Shown here: piece after piece, positions 58,134-60,618 of the stretch | Position numbering within the stretch: the first letter of the stretch is position 1 | How the letters are laid out: every line of letters starts with the position of its first letter | From: Planctomycetota bacterium | GTDB lineage: Bacteria; Planctomycetota; Phycisphaerae; Phycisphaerales; Phycisphaeraceae | NCBI GenBank assembly: GCA_026386955.1 | Contig: JAPLMQ010000306.1 | Coordinates: forward strand, 1 to 60,618 | Reading direction: 5' to 3' | Length of the DNA: 60,618 nucleotides | The notes under the pieces: model-generated | What the model saw: only the letters and a program-made list of their open reading frames with translations | Databases searched by the model: none | What the model was told of the DNA's origin: nothing | Translations under genes and position numbers: made by a program

Positions 58134-60618
58134 ATGGATTTGGTTGATATCGTCATGAAACAGGTTCGCGAGACGTTCGGGACCCGCAAGCTCCGGCACC
58201 CCCGCCGGCAGGCCCGCCCGACGTCCACGATGTATGAGGCGCTCGAGCAGCGCGTCATGGCGTCGGTCAACCCCCTGGTGGTCGAGCCCAACGACACCAT
58301 CGGCGCCGCCCAGGTGGTCGATGTCGCCGGGGCCCCCAGCAGCCAACTCACCCTCTCGGGCAACATCGGCGACAACCCCGGCCTCACCGGCCCCAACGCC
58401 GGCAGCGATGTCGACGTCATCCGCCTCAACCTCCTGGCGAACCACAAGTACGAGTTCAACGTCAACGCCGCGACGATCGCCTCCAACCTCGACAGCGTGC
58501 TCGTGCTCTCCGACGTCAACGACACCACGGTGGTCCGCAGCGACGACACGGCCGGCCCCAGCGAGTCCCTCACCTCCGACTCCTTCATCCGTTTCGCCCC
58601 CACCGCCAACGGCACGTACTACCTCAAGGTGATGTCCTTCGCCGCCAGCACGACGGGCAACTACGACCTGAGCCTCAAGGACTTCGGCGCCAGCTCGCGC
58701 GTCGGACCCCAGTACAGCGTCACCGTCAACAGCGGCTCCCTCACCACCGGCGACACCGTCGACTTCGGCTCGGTCAACCAGAACGAGTCCGGGCCCCGCC
58801 TGACCTTCACCATCCTCAACACCGGCGACGACGCCCTGACCTTCACCGGCGTGACCGTCCCCAACGCCAGCGGGCAGGGCTACACCGTCCTCCAGCCGCC
58901 CAAGCCCACCGCCGTGCTGCCCAACGAGTCGACCGACTTCACGATCCAGCTCAACAGCTCGGTCCTGGGCGTCGCCGCGGGCAGCGTCTCGGTCAACACC
59001 ACCTCGCTCGCCGCCTTCACCTTCAACGCCACCGGCACCGTCGCCACCCACCCCGCAGGGCCTGAGATCAGCGTCTCGGTCGGCGGGTCCGAGTTCGTCA
59101 TGGGCGTCTCCTCGACGATCAACTTCTTCGCCCCCGCGGTCGACGTGGTCAACACCGCCGGGCCCTCGAAGGTCTTCACCATCACCAACCTGGGCGACAC
59201 GCCCCTGAACCTCGGCACACCCGTGGTCCCCACCGGCTTCGTGATCCTCTCGGGCGAAGGCCCCGCCTCCACCGTCGCCCCCGGCGGGTCGACCACGATG
59301 ACCGTCCACCTGGTCGTCTCCTCGACCAACCAGTACAACGGCAACCTCACCTTCACCACCGACGACTCCAACGAAAACCCCTTCGTCATCCCGCTCTCGG
59401 GCAACGTCGCGGGCACGCCCATCGCCCAGATCTCCGGCCTCGGGCAGACCATCGCCAACGGCGACCTCTCCCCCACCACCACCGACGCGACCGACTACGG
59501 CACCGTCGCCACCACCTCCACCTCGACCCACACCTTCACCGTCACCAACATCGGCTCCACCGGCACGATCAGCCTCTCGGGCACGCCCGGGTGGGCGACC
59601 ATCACCGGCGGCGACGCCGCCTCGTTCACCATTCTCAACCCCGAGACCGACCGCATCCTCAACCCCAGCGGCGGCGCGACGACCTTCGACGTCCGCTTCA
59701 ACCCCACCAGCGCCGGCACCCACACCGCGCTGATCACCGTCACCAGCAACGACGCCGAGAACGGCTTCTACACCTTCCGCGTCAGCGGGCACGGCATCGA
59801 CGCCGCCTCGCTCTCGAGCGTCTTCGACGAGCGGTCCTACCTCGCGAAGTACGCCGACATCCGCAACGCCGTGCAGACCGGCGCGTGGAGCAGCGGGTTC
59901 GCCCACTTCGTCGCCTTCGGCCTGAAGGAAGGGCGCTCCCCCAACCCGTACTTCAACGAGGCCTACTACCTGGCGACCTACGCCGACGTCGCCGCCGACA
60001 CCGGCACGGGCAAGACCTGGCTCACCGGCTTCGAGCACTTCGCCGCCCATGGCCAGCAGGAGGGGCGCAACCCCAACCCGTACTTCAGCGACGCGGTCTA
60101 CCGCCGGGCCAGCGCCGACGTGGCAGGCGCGATCAACCGGGGCGATTGGCGCAGCGGCTTCTCGCACTACACCAAGGCCGGGCAATTCGAAGGCCGCCGG
60201 TTCAATCTCTTCTTCGACGAGACCTTCTACCTCTCGCAGAACACCGACGTGGCGAACAACACCGGCGTGGGCAAGGCCTGGGAGAGCGGCTTCCAGCACT
60301 TCCTGGCCTTCGGCCTCCGCGAGGGGCGCACGTTCAGCCGGCTTTACGATGAGCGGACGTACCTGCAGCTCAACCCCGACGTGAAGTCGGCCGTGCAGGG
60401 CGGCGGCTGGGCCAGCGGGTTCCAGCACTACACCTTCTTCGGCCGCAGCGAGCACCGCCGGATCACCCCGCTCTTCTCGGAGTCCTACTACAAGAGCAAG
60501 AACGCGGACGTGAACGCCGCCGTCATCGCCGGCAACTGGGCCAGCGGCCTCGCCCACTTCCTCGCCGCGGGCATCAACGAAGGTCGTGTCTTCAGCCCCT
60601 ACTTCAACGAGGCCTACT
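58134..60618 (+). CDS. large secreted multidomain repeat protein (3' end outside window)
   Basis: At least 828 aa, open at the window end. ATG 58134 has GGAGGG 7 nt upstream. Basic N-terminus, then YEALEQRVMAS (about 34-44), the planctomycete secreted-protein motif. Residues about 47-170 resemble a pre-peptidase C-terminal (PPC) beta domain, followed by several Ig-like choice-of-anchor D domains (FTVTNIGSTG ... DVRFNPTSAGTHTALITVTSNDAE cut short). From residue 564, 43-44-residue repeats run to the end of the window. No membrane anchor seen; the C-terminus is missing. Likely cell-surface adhesin or structural protein. Confidence 0.85.
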   Translation, partial: MDLVDIVMKQVRETFGTRKLRHPRRQARPTSTMYEALEQRVMASVNPLVVEPNDTIGAAQVVDVAGAPSSQLTLSGNIGDNPGLTGPNAGSDVDVIRLNLLANHKYEFNVNAATIASNLDSVLVLSDVNDTTVVRSDDTAGPSESLTSDSFIRFAPTANGTYYLKVMSFAASTTGNYDLSLKDFGASSRVGPQYSVTVNSGSLTTGDTVDFGSVNQNESGPRLTFTILNTGDDALTFTGVTVPNASGQGYTVLQPPKPTAVLPNESTDFTIQLNSSVLGVAAGSVSVNTTSLAAFTFNATGTVATHPAGPEISVSVGGSEFVMGVSSTINFFAPAVDVVNTAGPSKVFTITNLGDTPLNLGTPVVPTGFVILSGEGPASTVAPGGSTTMTVHLVVSSTNQYNGNLTFTTDDSNENPFVIPLSGNVAGTPIAQISGLGQTIANGDLSPTTTDATDYGTVATTSTSTHTFTVTNIGSTGTISLSGTPGWATITGGDAASFTILNPETDRILNPSGGATTFDVRFNPTSAGTHTALITVTSNDAENGFYTFRVSGHGIDAASLSSVFDERSYLAKYADIRNAVQTGAWSSGFAHFVAFGLKEGRSPNPYFNEAYYLATYADVAADTGTGKTWLTGFEHFAAHGQQEGRNPNPYFSDAVYRRASADVAGAINRGDWRSGFSHYTKAGQFEGRRFNLFFDETFYLSQNTDVANNTGVGKAWESGFQHFLAFGLREGRTFSRLYDERTYLQLNPDVKSAVQGGGWASGFQHYTFFGRSEHRRITPLFSESYYKSKNADVNAAVIAGNWASGLAHFLAAGINEGRVFSPYFNEAY
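59823..60618 (+). repeat. six tandem 129/132-bp coding repeats, seventh cut off
   Basis: Units start at 59823, 59952, 60084, 60213, 60345, 60474 and 60603, so lengths run 43, 44, 43, 44, 43, 43 aa. Consensus FxExxYLxxxxDVxxA, then SGFxHFxxFGxxEGR. The 44-residue units carry TGTGK or TGVGK. The DNA copies have diverged, so the repeat is old and under protein-level selection. Confidence 0.9.

Noticed and set aside
1..60618. Insertion sequences, integrases, phage genes, CRISPR arrays
   Set aside because: No transposase, integrase or repeat-spacer pattern seen on either strand.

Overview
The window reads as chromosomal DNA of a high-GC member of the Planctomycetota, most likely class Phycisphaerae. 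This is inference. It rests on the strongly G/C-ending codons, a large secreted protein with the short N-terminal YEALEQRVMAS motif typical of planctomycete extracellular proteins, a VIT/VWA protein with a Gly-rich C-terminal sorting tail encoded close to a rhombosortase, several Gfo/Idh/MocA oxidoreductases with TIM-barrel sugar isomerases, and phytanoyl-CoA dioxygenase-like proteins. There is no phage, insertion sequence or CRISPR array. One tRNA (Asp, GTC) is present.

Layout. 1-2.3 kb: the end of a membrane protein and an ABC-transporter ATPase. 2.4-9.0 kb: nuoJKLMN, the distal membrane arm of complex I, behind a promoter whose -35 lies in a ladder of three 17-bp repeats. 9-15 kb: Gfo/Idh oxidoreductases, a sugar isomerase, a RidA protein, an AT-hook/winged-helix protein and an exported protein, then tRNA-Asp. 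15.5-26.4 kb: surface-polysaccharide genes with two separate MBOAT + SGNH O-acetylation modules, a putative glycosyltransferase, a PhyH dioxygenase, a sugar C-methyltransferase, an oxidoreductase and an RmlD-like reductase. 26.5-33.6 kb: desaturase, phosphoesterase, two glycine-rich RRM proteins, a polyol dehydrogenase + L-xylulose-reductase-like pair, a second PhyH protein and an ankyrin protein. 33.9-47.6 kb: a paralogue of the first putative glycosyltransferase, converging on a 12-gene minus-strand cluster. That cluster holds a GmhA-like isomerase, an HldE-like enzyme with reversed domain order, a split transketolase, a HAD phosphatase, an APH-type kinase, a methyltransferase, epimerases, a dehydrogenase and a flippase. 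47.7-51.2 kb: rhombosortase, small lipoprotein, VIT/VWA protein. 51.4-57.8 kb: GAFTGA-type AAA+ activator, SWIM-SNF2 helicase, CPBP protease. From 58.1 kb: the start of a giant secreted repeat protein that runs off the window.

How the parts fit together. Most genes from 15 to 47 kb make, modify (O-acetylation, C-methylation, oxidation) and export a cell-surface glycan. The minus-strand cluster looks like a pathway that starts with a two-carbon transfer and proceeds through a heptose-phosphate-like intermediate to an activated sugar; the product is unknown. The most interesting non-coding signals are a 38-nt hairpin present twice with compensatory base changes, a 16-bp parS-like palindrome, an orphan terminator with a possible small RNA, and an elaborate divergent regulatory region between the VIT/VWA gene and the AAA+ activator. 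Candidate promoters share a -10 close to TACAAT or TACACT. No database search was possible; all product names come from motifs and recognised family resemblance.
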